Under the pieces are notes generated by a model. That model saw nothing but the letters and a program-made list of their open reading frames with translations. It did not search any database and was not told where the DNA came from. A program made the position numbers and the translations under genes. Below are positions 43,556-52,766 of a stretch of DNA of 64,000 nt, piece after piece (the first letter of the stretch is position 1; each line of letters begins with the position of its first letter). The DNA lies in the NCBI GenBank assembly GCA_036832975.1, contig DAITQM010000016.1, forward strand, positions 1-64,000. The letters run 5' to 3'. The stretch comes from DAITQM01 sp036832975. Lineage in GTDB: Bacteria; Pseudomonadota; Gammaproteobacteria; Xanthomonadales; Wenzhouxiangellaceae.

Positions 43556-44938
43556 GTGAATATCGCAGTCTACAACACCCTGACCCGCCAGCGGGAAGTC
43601 ATCGTTCCAGCCGACCCCGAACGGGTGACGATGTACGCCTGCGGGCCGACGGTCTACAACTACGCGCATATCGGCAACGCCCGGCCGGCGGTGATTTTCG
43701 ATCTGCTGCGCCGGGTGCTGGCGGCACACTTCCCGCATGTGGTTTACGTCCGCAACATCACCGACGTCGATGACAAGATCAACGCCCGGGCCCAGGAACT
43801 CGGCGTGCCGATCGGCGCGATCAGCGCGCAATACACCGCGGCCTACCGCGATGACATGGCGGCGCTCGGCGTCGCGCCGCCCGACCACGAACCGGCGGCA
43901 ACGGAGTACATCCCCGAAATCGTCGCTCTGATCGCCCGCCTGCTGGAGCGCGGTTGTGCCTACCGGGCCGCGGAGCACGTGCTGTTCGACGTGCAGCATT
44001 TCGCCGAGTACGGCGCGCTGTCGCGACGCGACCGGCGGGAGATGATCGCCGGGGCGCGGGTCGAGGTTGCGCCGTACAAACGCAATCCCGAGGATTTCGT
44101 GCTGTGGAAACCCTCGACGCCCGACCTGCCCGGCTGGGACAGTCCGTGGGGCCGCGGCCGGCCGGGTTGGCACGTTGAGTGCTCGGCGATGGCCGGCGCT
44201 CTGCTCGGCGAGTCGATCGACCTGCACTGCGGCGGCCAGGATCTGATCTTTCCGCACCACGAAAACGAAATCGCGCAAAGCCGTTGCGCTTACGGTCACC
44301 CGCATTTTGCGCGCTATTGGGTGCACAACGGCTTTGTCCAGGTGGATAGCCGTAAGATGGCTAAATCGGTCGGCAACGTGTTGCTCGTCCGCGATCTGTT
44401 GGCCGCCCATCCGGGCGAGACACTGCGCTACCTGCTGCTGACCGCCCATTACCGCCAGCCGCTCGACTGGACGGCGGATGCAGTACACCAGGCGCAGCGC
44501 ACGCTCGACCGGCTCTATACCGTGCTCCGTGATCACGGCGGAGCCAGCGGCGAGACGCCCGGCGCGCCCGAACCGGCATTTGTCGAATTACTCGCCGACG
44601 ATCTGAATACGCCGCAGGCGCTGGCCGAGATCAACCGCTTGGGCCGCGAGTTGGCCAATGCGGCTAACGATCGCTGCCGCGCGACCCTGGCCCGCGTCTT
44701 GCGCAGCAACGCCGATTTTCTCGGCCTGCTGCAACAGGAGCCGGAAGCCTGGCTGCAACAGGCGGCGGGCGGCGCCACGAGCGATGTGGCTCGGATCGAA
44801 AGCCTGATCGACGCCCGCAACCGGGCGCGGGCGGCGCGGGCCTTCGCCGAGGCCGACCGGCTGCGTGACGAGTTGACGGCGCTCGGTGTCTGTCTCGAAG
44901 ACCAGGCTGGCGGGACGCGCTGGCGGTGGGCGCGATGA
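43556..44938 (+). CDS. cysS: cysteinyl-tRNA synthetase
   Basis: The protein has 460 residues. Motifs are YACGPTVYNYAHIGNARPAVIF (zinc Cys and HIGN), GRPGWHVECSAM (second zinc Cys), LHCGGQDLIFPHHENEIAQS and SRKMAKSVGN (KMSKS class). The GTG at 43556 begins the family N-terminus, N-I-A-V-Y-N-T-L-T-R-Q-R. Its stop overlaps the sufE start as ATGA, so the two are coupled. Confidence 0.95.
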   Translation: MNIAVYNTLTRQREVIVPADPERVTMYACGPTVYNYAHIGNARPAVIFDLLRRVLAAHFPHVVYVRNITDVDDKINARAQELGVPIGAISAQYTAAYRDDMAALGVAPPDHEPAATEYIPEIVALIARLLERGCAYRAAEHVLFDVQHFAEYGALSRRDRREMIAGARVEVAPYKRNPEDFVLWKPSTPDLPGWDSPWGRGRPGWHVECSAMAGALLGESIDLHCGGQDLIFPHHENEIAQSRCAYGHPHFARYWVHNGFVQVDSRKMAKSVGNVLLVRDLLAAHPGETLRYLLLTAHYRQPLDWTADAVHQAQRTLDRLYTVLRDHGGASGETPGAPEPAFVELLADDLNTPQALAEINRLGRELANAANDRCRATLARVLRSNADFLGLLQQEPEAWLQQAAGGATSDVARIESLIDARNRARAARAFAEADRLRDELTALGVCLEDQAGGTRWRWAR

Positions 44939-45387
44939 ACGCTGAAACCTTGAATCGCATGACCGCCGACGAGGCGCAGCAGGCCATCGTCGATGAATTC
45001 TCGCTGCTCGGCGACTGGAACGAGCGCTATCAATACCTGATCGACCTCGGCCGTCGCCTGCCGCCGTTTCCCGAGCGCTGGCGCGACGAGGCGCACAAGG
45101 TCAAAGGTTGCCAGTCACAGGTCTGGATGGCCGTCGAGCCGGTGGACGGTGTGCTGCACATCCACGCCACCAGCGACGCATTGATCGTCTCCGGCCTGAT
45201 CGCTCTTTTACTGCGCGTTTACAACGACCGCCCGGCAGCTGAGATCACCGCCACCCGACCGTGGTTCGTCGCAGCCCTCGGCCTCGGGGCGCAACTGTCC
45301 CCGACCCGCAGCAACGGCCTGGCGGCAATGCTGGCCCGCATCCAGGAACTGGCACACCAGACGCAACCGCCCCTAGCAGGTTGTTGA
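44935..45387 (+). CDS. sufE: SufE family cysteine desulfurase sulfur-acceptor protein
   Basis: The protein has 150 residues. DEFSLLGDWNERYQYLIDLGRRLPPF and HKVKGCQSQVWM are SufE/YgdK signatures; the Cys in VKGCQS accepts sulfur from the desulfurase. No sufS/sufBCD is nearby, so it may serve CsdA or SufS elsewhere. The last residues (LAGC) and the TGA stop come from the family B repeat that begins at 45374, so the natural C-terminus was probably replaced or extended. Confidence 0.92.
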   Translation: MNAETLNRMTADEAQQAIVDEFSLLGDWNERYQYLIDLGRRLPPFPERWRDEAHKVKGCQSQVWMAVEPVDGVLHIHATSDALIVSGLIALLLRVYNDRPAAEITATRPWFVAALGLGAQLSPTRSNGLAAMLARIQELAHQTQPPLAGC

Positions 45388-45530
45388 AAAACGCCATCCT
45401 GGCGTTTTTCAACGTCGCTTGCGAAAGGCGCGACTTTCGCTGCGCTCCCGAAATCAGCCACTGAGCAGCGCCTGATTTCGCCGGGCCATCCGTGGCCCGG
45501 ATTAGCAGGCTGTTTTTCAACAGCCTGCTA
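45374..45530 (+). repeat. family B multi-hairpin repeat, full copy 2
   Basis: This 157-bp copy has the same five hairpins as the copy at 37686. One arm is slightly altered (CACTGAGCAGCGCC). It lies between the end of sufE, which it overlaps, and the end of the OmpA gene, two convergent genes. Confidence 0.85.
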
Positions 45531-45611
45531 GGCGGTTGAGAACAAAGGATCGAACTGGGAAGCGGCCGACTATACCCAAGCCTGCTAAACGCTCAGAAGT
45601 GATCCCGGGCC

Positions 45612-46706
45612 TCAATCCCGGCCGTTGATGACCAGTTCGACGCGGCGGTTTTGGGCCCGTCCTTCGCGGGTGTCGTTGCTGGCGATCGGCCGGCTTTCGC
45701 CGTAACCGCGGGCGGTCATCCGCTCGCCGGGGATACCGCGGCCGATCAGGTACTCGCGCACGGCGTTGGCGCGGCGTTCGGAGAGCCCCTGGTTGTAAGC
45801 ATCGGTGCCGGTATGGTCGGTGTGGCCGGCGACGATAACGATCAGTGCGTTGTGCTTTTTCAGGATTTCGGCGGCCTCGTCGAGGATGGAATGCGACTCG
45901 GGCGTCAGGCGCGACGAGTCGAAGGCAAAGTGGACGCCGGGCAAGTCGATGCGCTCGGTCACTTCGCAACCGTCGAGGCCGACGACCGCGCCGGGGCGCG
46001 AATCGGGACAGCGATCTTTGCTGTTTCTGACGCCGTCGCCGTCGTCGTCGCCATCGACCGGCGGCGCGGATACCGGCGCGGCCACCGGCGCCGATGCCGC
46101 CACCGGGGCGGGCCGCGGCGGCGCGCGGTGGCGCTTGCCGAACGCATAAGTGAGGCCGGCGGTGGCCAGAATATCGTCGAACCCTTTATTGCGCACCGGT
46201 TGCGGGACATCGTCGAAATCGCGGCGATACGCGATTTGCACCCGGCCGAAAAAGTGATCGGACAACTCGAGCCGTAAGCCGAGGCCGGAAGTGATGTAAA
46301 TGGAAGTGTCCGAACTGAGCAGGCCGGAATGATCGGTGCCACCGAGGCCGGCCATAAAGTAGGGGCGGACTTTGTTGTTGGGGTTCGAGAGATGGTAGCG
46401 GCCGACAAAGCCGAGCGAATCCATCTCGAAATCGGCCCGCGCCGGACCGCCGAGACCGAGGTTACCGGTGTCGGTGTCGATCCGATCGTATTCCAGATCG
46501 ATGCTGAAATTGGTTGTCAGAAAACGGCCGACTCCGATCCCGTAAACCGCGGTGTCGTCGATCCCCGAGCGGTCGTTGTCGAGCGACGCGATGCCGCCGA
46601 ACACGGTGACCTGCCAGCGGCGGTCGTAATCGTCCTGGGCCAAAAGCGCCTGTGGCAGAAAGGCCAGAAGGCCGCACAATGCCGCAAGGTAACGAATCTG
46701 TTGCAT
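45612..46706 (-). CDS. OmpA family outer-membrane protein
   Basis: The start is MQQIRYLAALCGLLAFLPQALLAQDDYD (46706), a signal peptide cleaved near LLAQ. The protein has 364 residues: an N-terminal eight-stranded barrel-like region (TVFGGIASLDNDRSG...), an Ala/Pro linker, a thrombospondin type 3-like DGDDDGDGVRNSKDRCPDS, then OmpA-like peptidoglycan binding (HFAFDSSRLTPESHSILDEAA, VAGHTDHTGTDAYNQGLSERRANAVREYLIG and GYGESRPIASN). It ties the outer membrane to peptidoglycan. About 180 bp separate it from dksA. Confidence 0.92.
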   Translation of the reverse strand: MQQIRYLAALCGLLAFLPQALLAQDDYDRRWQVTVFGGIASLDNDRSGIDDTAVYGIGVGRFLTTNFSIDLEYDRIDTDTGNLGLGGPARADFEMDSLGFVGRYHLSNPNNKVRPYFMAGLGGTDHSGLLSSDTSIYITSGLGLRLELSDHFFGRVQIAYRRDFDDVPQPVRNKGFDDILATAGLTYAFGKRHRAPPRPAPVAASAPVAAPVSAPPVDGDDDGDGVRNSKDRCPDSRPGAVVGLDGCEVTERIDLPGVHFAFDSSRLTPESHSILDEAAEILKKHNALIVIVAGHTDHTGTDAYNQGLSERRANAVREYLIGRGIPGERMTARGYGESRPIASNDTREGRAQNRRVELVINGRD

Positions 46707-46886
46707 GGATACCGGCTCCGAATCGATAGCAGGATGTTGGTGTTGGTGTCGCCGCGCCTGCGGAAAACGCCTTCCGGACGCTGGCCCAACCTCGGCGGTA
46801 CGAGCCCGCGATTGGGAACGCATCTTATCACGGGAATATGACCGTTTGACCGATGCCGGATTCCCGGCCCTCGACGACGAGCCGGA

Positions 46887-47324
46887 TCAGCGCGAATCGC
46901 GCATCTGCTTCTGTCTGACTTCCCAGCGCTCCTGGGCATCGAGGCATAACGTGGCGATGGGTCGCGCCTCGAGCCGGGCCAGGCCGATTTCCTCGCCGGT
47001 CTCCTCGCAGTAACCGTAGCTGCCTTCCTCGATCCGGGCCAGCGCCTGGTCGATTTTGCCGAGCAACTTGCGGTAGCGGTCGCGGGTTCTCAGCTCCAGG
47101 CTGTTTTCGGTTTCCCGGGTCGCCCGCTCGGCGTCGTCGCCGACGTCGCGCACCTCGTCGCGCAGATTGTCGATCGTCGCCTGCGACTCCTCGATCAGCT
47201 CCTGGCGCCAGTTTTGCAGCTTGCGCTTGAAATAGGCCAGGTGCCGCGGGCACATGTACGCCTCCTTGGGCGACGGCACGTAGCCTTTCGGCAGTTCCAG
47301 ATCGGCGGTGGTGGTTTCGGGCAT
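46887..47324 (-). CDS. dksA: DksA-type RNA polymerase-binding transcription factor, low-cysteine zinc finger
   Basis: Start at ATG 47324 (GAGG 5-6 bp upstream); a GTG at 47363 is also in frame. The protein has 145 residues. The coiled-coil tip is DDAERATRETENSLELRTRDRYRKLL and the globular end is YGYCEETGEEIGLARLEARPIATLCLDAQERWE. Canonical DksA has CxxC...CxxC, while here the pattern is C-E-E-T...C-L-D-A, so only two of four zinc cysteines remain. Such low-cysteine DksA variants work without structural zinc in Pseudomonas DksA2. A promoter is proposed at 47402-47430. Confidence 0.92.
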   Translation of the reverse strand: MPETTTADLELPKGYVPSPKEAYMCPRHLAYFKRKLQNWRQELIEESQATIDNLRDEVRDVGDDAERATRETENSLELRTRDRYRKLLGKIDQALARIEEGSYGYCEETGEEIGLARLEARPIATLCLDAQERWEVRQKQMRDSR

Positions 47325-47401
47325 CAGTGACCTCGTTTTCGTCTCGTTGGCATCCCGGTTCACCCCTTAGGGTCATGGATCCTTGTCTCCGGGCGGGCGA
47401 T

Positions 47402-47430
47402 GTTATATCTTAAATGTTTGTTCCGAGCAA
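47402..47430 (-). promoter_or_regulatory. sigma-70-like promoter for dksA
   Basis: On the minus strand TTGCTC (-35) and TATAAC (-10) are separated by exactly 17 bp, about 78 bp upstream of the chosen dksA start. The site lies in the gap to the divergent yidD gene. Confidence 0.5.
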
Positions 47431-47439
47431 GAGCTGCCG

Positions 47440-47700
47440 ATGACCGAGGTTCTGGCCGCCGCCTCGCGGCGGGTGCGCGACACCTTCCTCGCCCTGATCC
47501 GGGCCTACCAGTATCTGCTCAGCCCGTGGCTCGGCGGGCAGTGCCGATTCACGCCCACCTGCTCGCATTATGCCGCCGGGGCGATCGCCGAGCACGGCAC
47601 GTGGCGCGGCCTGGGGCTGGCACTGTGGCGCATTCTACGCTGCCAACCGCTGGCCCGCGGCGGCCACGATCCCATTCCCCCAAGGATACCCGATAGATGA
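47440..47700 (+). CDS. yidD: membrane protein insertion efficiency factor YidD
   Basis: The protein has 86 residues. LIRAYQYLLSPWLGGQCRFTPTCSHYAAGAIAEHGTWRGL with three Cys (QCRFTPTCSHY and RCQPL) is the YidD/haemolysin alpha-like signature. It assists the YidC insertion pathway. Its stop overlaps the fabI start as ATGA. The rpmH-rnpA-yidC cluster where this gene usually sits is not here. Confidence 0.92.
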   Translation: MTEVLAAASRRVRDTFLALIRAYQYLLSPWLGGQCRFTPTCSHYAAGAIAEHGTWRGLGLALWRILRCQPLARGGHDPIPPRIPDR

Positions 47701-48479
47701 GCCTTCTCGCCGGAAAAAAAGCCTTGATCGTCGGCATCGCTTCTCAGCGGTCGATCGCCTGGGGCATCGCCGAGGCGATGCACCGCGAAGGCGCCGAACT
47801 CGCCTTCACCTACCAGAACGACAAACTCAAAAGCCGGGTCGAGGCGGCCTCCGCCGCGTTCGGCGACGGCCCGATTTTCGAGTGCGACGTGGCCGACGAC
47901 GGGCAGATCGATGACGTTTTCACCCGTCTCGGGACACATTTCGGCGGCCTCGATATCCTGGTCCATTCGGTCGGTTATGCGCCGCGCGAGCAGTTGGAGG
48001 GCGATTTCGCGACGGCGGTCGACCGCGAGGGCTTCCGCATCGCCCTCGACATCAGCGCCTACAGCCTCGCCGCCCTGACCAAGGCGGCGGTACCGCTGAT
48101 GCGCGGCCGGCCGGCGGCGGTCCTGACTTTGAGCTATCTCGGCGCGGTCCGCGCCATGCCCAGCTACAACGTGATGGGGGTCGCCAAGGCGGCACTGGAA
48201 GCCTGCGTGCGCTATCTGGCGCAAAGCCTCGGCCCCGCAGGCATCCGGGTCAACGGCATTTCGGCCGGGCCGATCAAAACCCTGGCGGCGGCGGGCATTT
48301 CCGGTTTCCGCGGCATGCTCGATCACGTCGAGGCGACCGCACCGCTCAGGCGCAGTGTCACCACCGGGGAAGTCGGCAACGCCGCGGCGTTTTTGTGTTC
48401 CGACTATGCCTCGGGCATCACCGGCGAGATCACCTATGTCGACGCCGGCTACAACATTCTCGGCATGCCGGAACGATGA
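47697..48479 (+). CDS. fabI: enoyl-ACP reductase (NADH)
   Basis: The protein has 260 residues. The NADH-binding start is LIVGIASQRSIAWGIAEAMHREGAELAFTYQ. The active-site pair is in SYNVMGVAKAALEACVRYLA (Y-x6-K). GPIKTLAAAGISGF forms the substrate-binding loop. It performs the last step of fatty-acid elongation and is the classic triclosan target. The gene is co-translated with yidD; convergent with hflC, leaving only 13 bp. Confidence 0.95.
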   Translation: MSLLAGKKALIVGIASQRSIAWGIAEAMHREGAELAFTYQNDKLKSRVEAASAAFGDGPIFECDVADDGQIDDVFTRLGTHFGGLDILVHSVGYAPREQLEGDFATAVDREGFRIALDISAYSLAALTKAAVPLMRGRPAAVLTLSYLGAVRAMPSYNVMGVAKAALEACVRYLAQSLGPAGIRVNGISAGPIKTLAAAGISGFRGMLDHVEATAPLRRSVTTGEVGNAAAFLCSDYASGITGEITYVDAGYNILGMPER

Positions 48480-48492
48480 ATCCATCGGATGG

Positions 48493-49434
48493 TTACCGCG
48501 GTCGGGTTTTTTCCAGGTAGCGGAAATAATCGGAATCGGCGCGTAACATGATCGTGCTGTTGGCGCCCAAGGCCCGGTAACTTTCCAAGGTCCGGAAAAA
48601 AGCATAGAACTCGGGGTCGGCGCCGTATGCCTCGCCGTAGATCCGCGTCGCTTCGGCGTCGGCATTGCCGCGCGTCTCTTCGGCCGTCCGTTGCGCCGCG
48701 GAGTGGATGCGCTGCAATTCGCGCTGCATATCGCCGAGGATTTCCTGGCTGCGCCCCTGGCCTTCGGCCCGGAAACGTTCGGCGATCGACTGGCGCTCGG
48801 CGATCATCCGGCTTTCGACCTGGCGGCGAACCGAATCGATGTAATTGACGCGCTTGATTTTGACATCGGCCAGTTCAATGCCCAATTCCGGCATCAAGCG
48901 CCGGGCACGGTTCAGAATTTCCTCCTCGAGCCGCTCCCGGCCGAGCTTCGGGCGCTGTTTAAGATCGACATCCTCCCGGCCGGTCAACGCCGGATCTTCG
49001 ACTTCTTCGAGATCGACGTTCCAATCGCGGGAGCGAATGATCTCCTCCAGTTGCGTCGCGCTGACCATATCGCGGACGACCGAATCGATGATATCGTCGA
49101 GGCGGCTGATCGCCCCCTGCTCGTCGCGCACGCTGCGTAAAAATTGCAGCGGCTCGGCGATGCGCCAACGCGCCGTGGTATCGACCAGAATGAACTCGCG
49201 GCCGAGCGTCGGGATCTGCGAAACGTCGCCGTCCCAGACCAGCAGGCGCTTGTCGAAGTAGCGCACATCCTGCCAGGGAAGTTTGACCTTGAGGCCGGGG
49301 GTGGCGATCACTTCACCGAGGGGTTCGCCGAACTGGACGATGATCGCCTGTTCGGCCTCATCGACCGTGAAGAACATCGTGTAGGCGCCGAACAACACCG
49401 CGACGACGGCGGCCAGCAGCATCGTGCGTTTCAT
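48493..49434 (-). CDS. hflC: HflC, modulator of FtsH protease
   Basis: The protein has 313 residues. One N-terminal membrane helix (MKRTMLLAAVVAVLFGAYTMFF) is followed by an SPFH domain (TVDEAEQAIIVQFGEPLGEVIATPGLKVKLP, DKRLLVWDGDVSQIPT) and a C-terminal helical part (ADAEATRIYGEAYGADPEFYAFFRTLESYRALGANSTIMLRADSDYFRYL), the HflC end. With HflK it forms a periplasmic cage around FtsH. It overlaps hflK by 4 bp. Confidence 0.94.
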   Translation of the reverse strand: MKRTMLLAAVVAVLFGAYTMFFTVDEAEQAIIVQFGEPLGEVIATPGLKVKLPWQDVRYFDKRLLVWDGDVSQIPTLGREFILVDTTARWRIAEPLQFLRSVRDEQGAISRLDDIIDSVVRDMVSATQLEEIIRSRDWNVDLEEVEDPALTGREDVDLKQRPKLGRERLEEEILNRARRLMPELGIELADVKIKRVNYIDSVRRQVESRMIAERQSIAERFRAEGQGRSQEILGDMQRELQRIHSAAQRTAEETRGNADAEATRIYGEAYGADPEFYAFFRTLESYRALGANSTIMLRADSDYFRYLEKTRPR

Positions 49435-50468
49435 TGTTCACCCTCCTTGCGGCGCGGCGCCGGACGATTGACGTCGAGCAGCGGCAGCGGCCCAACCTGC
49501 TCGTCTTGCACGACCAACACCTGGCCGACATTGGGCAGCACCTCGCTCAGGGTTTCGAGGTACAGCCGCGAACGGGTGACCTCCGGCACTTGCCGGTATT
49601 CGCCGAGCACGGCGGTAAAACGGGCGCTTTCGCCAAGGGCGCGATTGACCCTTTCGGTCGCGTAGCCTTCGGCTTCGGCGACGATGCGAAGCGCTTCGCC
49701 CTCGGCCCGTGGAATGGCCTGGTTGACCTGTTTTTGCGCCTCGTTGATCATCCGTTCGCGTTCCTGGCGCGCTTCGTTGACTTCGTTGAACGCCGGTTGC
49801 ACGGCGGGCGGCGGCACAACGTCTTGCAGCTCGACCGTGATGACGTGGACGCCGGCATCGTATCGATTCATGATCTGCTGGATTTCTTCCCGGCCCTTGG
49901 CCTGGATCTCGGTGCGCCCCACGGTCAGAACATCCGAACCGAGGCGGTTACCGACGACCCGGCGCATCACCGATTCGGAGATATCGCGCAGAGTGCGCGT
50001 CGGTTCGCGCATGTTGTACAGAAACTTGATCGGATCGCCGATCCGATACTGCACTACCCATTCGAGATGAATGATGTTGAGATCGCCGGTCAGCATCAGC
50101 GATTCGTCTTCGAAACGTCCGGGGTTGTATACCGTGCGGGCGCCGGCGCCGATGCTCTGCGTGCGGAATCCGAACTCCTGCTTCAGCACCCGTTCGGTGG
50201 CGACAAACTGTACGCGATCGATCCCGAACGGAATCTTGAAGTGCAAACCGGGATCTTCGATGCCGAGCACCGCGCCGAAACGTTTCACCACTGCGCGTTC
50301 TTCAGGCTGCACGGTATAAAAAGAACTGAGCACGGCCCAGATGGCGGCCAACAAAATAAGCAGGCCGGAGGCCATCCGGCGCGGCGGCCCGCCGGATTTT
50401 TTCACCCATTCGGCGAAGTCGGCCGGTGGCTCGGCGCGGTGGCCGTAAGATTTGATGGTGCGTATCAT
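49431..50468 (-). CDS. hflK: HflK, modulator of FtsH protease
   Basis: The protein has 345 residues. One membrane helix (MASGLLILLAAIWAVLSSFYTV) precedes the SPFH domain (QPEERAVVKRFGAVLGIEDPGLHFKIPFGIDRV). NEVNEARQERERMINEAQKQVNQAIPRAEGEALRIVAEAEGYATERVNRA is the HflK helix region. The N-terminal extension is shorter than in E. coli. It is followed by hflC on the same transcript; a family B repeat separates it from ppiD upstream. Confidence 0.94.
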   Translation of the reverse strand: MIRTIKSYGHRAEPPADFAEWVKKSGGPPRRMASGLLILLAAIWAVLSSFYTVQPEERAVVKRFGAVLGIEDPGLHFKIPFGIDRVQFVATERVLKQEFGFRTQSIGAGARTVYNPGRFEDESLMLTGDLNIIHLEWVVQYRIGDPIKFLYNMREPTRTLRDISESVMRRVVGNRLGSDVLTVGRTEIQAKGREEIQQIMNRYDAGVHVITVELQDVVPPPAVQPAFNEVNEARQERERMINEAQKQVNQAIPRAEGEALRIVAEAEGYATERVNRALGESARFTAVLGEYRQVPEVTRSRLYLETLSEVLPNVGQVLVVQDEQVGPLPLLDVNRPAPRRKEGEQ

Positions 50469-50564
50469 GAGCGATGTCTCCAGTGGCTGCCGGGCGCGCC
50501 GCGCTCGGCTGATTCAGCGGCAATCGGCGCGATATCCCGGCGGCGCGGCACCGGGCCCACCTAC

Positions 50565-50720
50565 TAGCAGGCTGTTGAAAACAGCCTGCTAGTCCGGGCC
50601 ACGGATGGCCCGGCGAAATCAGGCGCTCCTTAGCGGCTGATTTCGGGAGCGCAGCGAAAGTCGCGCCTTTCGCTAGCGACGTTGAAAAACGCCAGGATGG
50701 CGTTTTTCAACAACCTGCTA
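50565..50720 (-). repeat. family B multi-hairpin repeat, full copy 3 (inverted)
   Basis: This 156-bp copy is in the opposite orientation to the other three full copies. Its CGCC/GGCG terminator-like hairpin faces ppiD. It lies between ppiD and hflK, which run in the same direction, so it could end ppiD transcription or uncouple the two. Confidence 0.85.
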
Positions 50721-50738
50721 GGGATGAATCGCCCGCCG

Positions 50739-52706
50739 TCAGAGCCGATCGTCGTAGACAGTGACTTTATAGTGCCGGCGCAGGGCGGCGAGCAGGGCCT
50801 GGTACTCGGCCGGCGCCTGGCGGTTGACGATCTCGCGCTCCAACTGTTCGCGGCGCGCCGCTTCGGCACCTTCGACCGCTCCCAGCCGGCGGCCTCTGAG
50901 TGCGACGAGCGCGGTATCGGTCGGCGTGCGGGCCGCCAGATGGTAGGTGGTGACCACCTGCCCGCTTTCGTCCCGGCGGACCGGTAGCGCGAATAACTCG
51001 TCGAGGAACGCGGCGCCCAATTGAAAATCATTGCGGCCGATCGCCGAGTTTTCGGTCACCGTCGCGTCGATGGACGCCGCAGCTTCATCCAGCGTCAACT
51101 CACCGGCTTCGATCTGGGCCAACCATGTCTCGGCCGCCTGGCGCGCCAGGCGGCGCTGTTCCAACTGCTGCAATATGCCTTTGATCTCGTCGCTGACCAT
51201 CTCGAGCGAACGCTGTTCGGCCGGGCGGTGCTCGTTGATCCTGACGACAACGGTCCGGCCGGTCGCCAGCTCCAGCGGGTCGCTGTTCAAGCGCTGGTTG
51301 AGCACTTCGTCGGAAAACGCCGCTTTCAGCACCTCCGGATGGGCCGCGATGTCGGACCCACCGCCGCGGCCGAATGGCGGCGTCGTCTTGATTTCGAGAT
51401 CCAGTTCCTCGGCGGCGCCGTCGAGGCTGCCGTTGTCTTCGTAAGTGATGGTCGCCAGCCGGTCCACCGCTTCCTGGTAGCGCCATTCGGTCCGCTCGTC
51501 GATCAACTCTTGCCGGAGTTCGCCTTTAACCTCCTCGAACGGTTTTTGCCGGCTGCCCTCGATCTCGCGCAACTTGATGACGTGGTAGCCGAAACCGGTT
51601 TTCACCGGCGCGGAGATGTCGCCGGCGGCCAGCGCGAACAGGGCGTCCTCGAACGGCGTGACCATGACCCCGGGTTCGATCCATCCCAGGTCGCCGCCGT
51701 TTTCCGCCGAACCGGGATCGGCGGAGTATGCTTTGGCCAGTTCGGCGAAATCTTCGCCGTTACGCGCCCGTTGGGCGATGTCCTCGGCTTGCCGGCGCAC
51801 CGTTTCCTCTGCCGCAGCCTCAGCCTCGTCGCCGTCGGTCTCGGGTAGGGTCAACAGGATGTGCGACGCCAGGCGCCGCTCGCCGGCGCCGAAGCGCTCG
51901 CGGTTCTGCTCATAGCGGGCTCGCAGTTCGTCGTCGCTGACCTCGATCTCATCGATAAAATTCGCCGCATCGACCTCGAGATAGGCCAATGAGACCTGCT
52001 CTTCGGTCATGAATTCGGTGCGGTGCTCATCGTAATAGGCGGCGATCTTGTCTTCGTCAACGGTCGCCTGATCGCGGTACCGGGCCGCCGGGATGGTGAA
52101 AAACGCCACGTCAAGCGTCTCGCCGTTGAGTTCAAGGGCGCGGTCGATTTCAGCGGCGGTCGCAAAACCGGAGCCGGTCAGCGCGCCCGCCAGATCTTGC
52201 ACGATGCCGCTGTCGCGGATCTGGCTTTCGAATAATTTCGGGGTCAAGCCCTGCTGGCGCAGCGCCAACTGATAGACCTGGGGGTCGAAACGGCCGGCGA
52301 CCTGAAAGGCCGGGATGGCCGAGATGGCCTCGGCGAGCTGGGTGCGGGCCATGTCCATGCCGCCGTCGAGGGCGTAAGCGCGCAGCAGCCGCTCGTCAAT
52401 CAGATTCTCGAGAAACTCGCGGCGGGCCACCGGGGTATCGAATAATTCGGGGGCATAATTGTCGCCAAGCTGGCGCTGCAACCGCCGGCGATAATTCGAG
52501 AACTGCGACTGGTATTCCTGGATCGTGATCTGGATATCGTCCGAGCCGGTCAAACCCAGGCCCGGCATTTCGATCTCGGCCACCAGGTTCTGCCCGCCGC
52601 CGGTGAAATAGCCCTGGATGCCGACCAGCGCGAACGGCAGGGCCAGCAGCCCCAGGATGATGATGGCGATGATCCCCGTGATCCGGTCACGGATGGCTTG
52701 CAACAT
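50739..52706 (-). CDS. ppiD: SurA N-terminal/PpiD-type peptidyl-prolyl isomerase
   Basis: The chosen start is 52706 (MLQAIRDRITGIIAIIILGLLALPFALVGIQGYF), which gives the one-helix anchor of PpiD, and about 655 residues. A SurA-like N-domain and a parvulin PPIase domain follow (SHILLTLPETD, DFAELAKAYSADPGSAENGGDLGWIEPGVMVTPFEDALFALAAGDISAPVKTGFGYHVIKLREIE). PpiD helps fold proteins leaving the Sec translocon. The frame reaches upstream to 52805 through the family B repeat, which encodes MKNARMAFFNNLL in that frame; that extension is not real. Confidence 0.93.
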   Translation of the reverse strand: MLQAIRDRITGIIAIIILGLLALPFALVGIQGYFTGGGQNLVAEIEMPGLGLTGSDDIQITIQEYQSQFSNYRRRLQRQLGDNYAPELFDTPVARREFLENLIDERLLRAYALDGGMDMARTQLAEAISAIPAFQVAGRFDPQVYQLALRQQGLTPKLFESQIRDSGIVQDLAGALTGSGFATAAEIDRALELNGETLDVAFFTIPAARYRDQATVDEDKIAAYYDEHRTEFMTEEQVSLAYLEVDAANFIDEIEVSDDELRARYEQNRERFGAGERRLASHILLTLPETDGDEAEAAAEETVRRQAEDIAQRARNGEDFAELAKAYSADPGSAENGGDLGWIEPGVMVTPFEDALFALAAGDISAPVKTGFGYHVIKLREIEGSRQKPFEEVKGELRQELIDERTEWRYQEAVDRLATITYEDNGSLDGAAEELDLEIKTTPPFGRGGGSDIAAHPEVLKAAFSDEVLNQRLNSDPLELATGRTVVVRINEHRPAEQRSLEMVSDEIKGILQQLEQRRLARQAAETWLAQIEAGELTLDEAAASIDATVTENSAIGRNDFQLGAAFLDELFALPVRRDESGQVVTTYHLAARTPTDTALVALRGRRLGAVEGAEAARREQLEREIVNRQAPAEYQALLAALRRHYKVTVYDDRL

Positions 52707-52766
52707 GATGGCACCTTCGGGTTTCGTTACACGGTGGGCGGCGGTGCTGAAAGGCGACGGGCGCAC

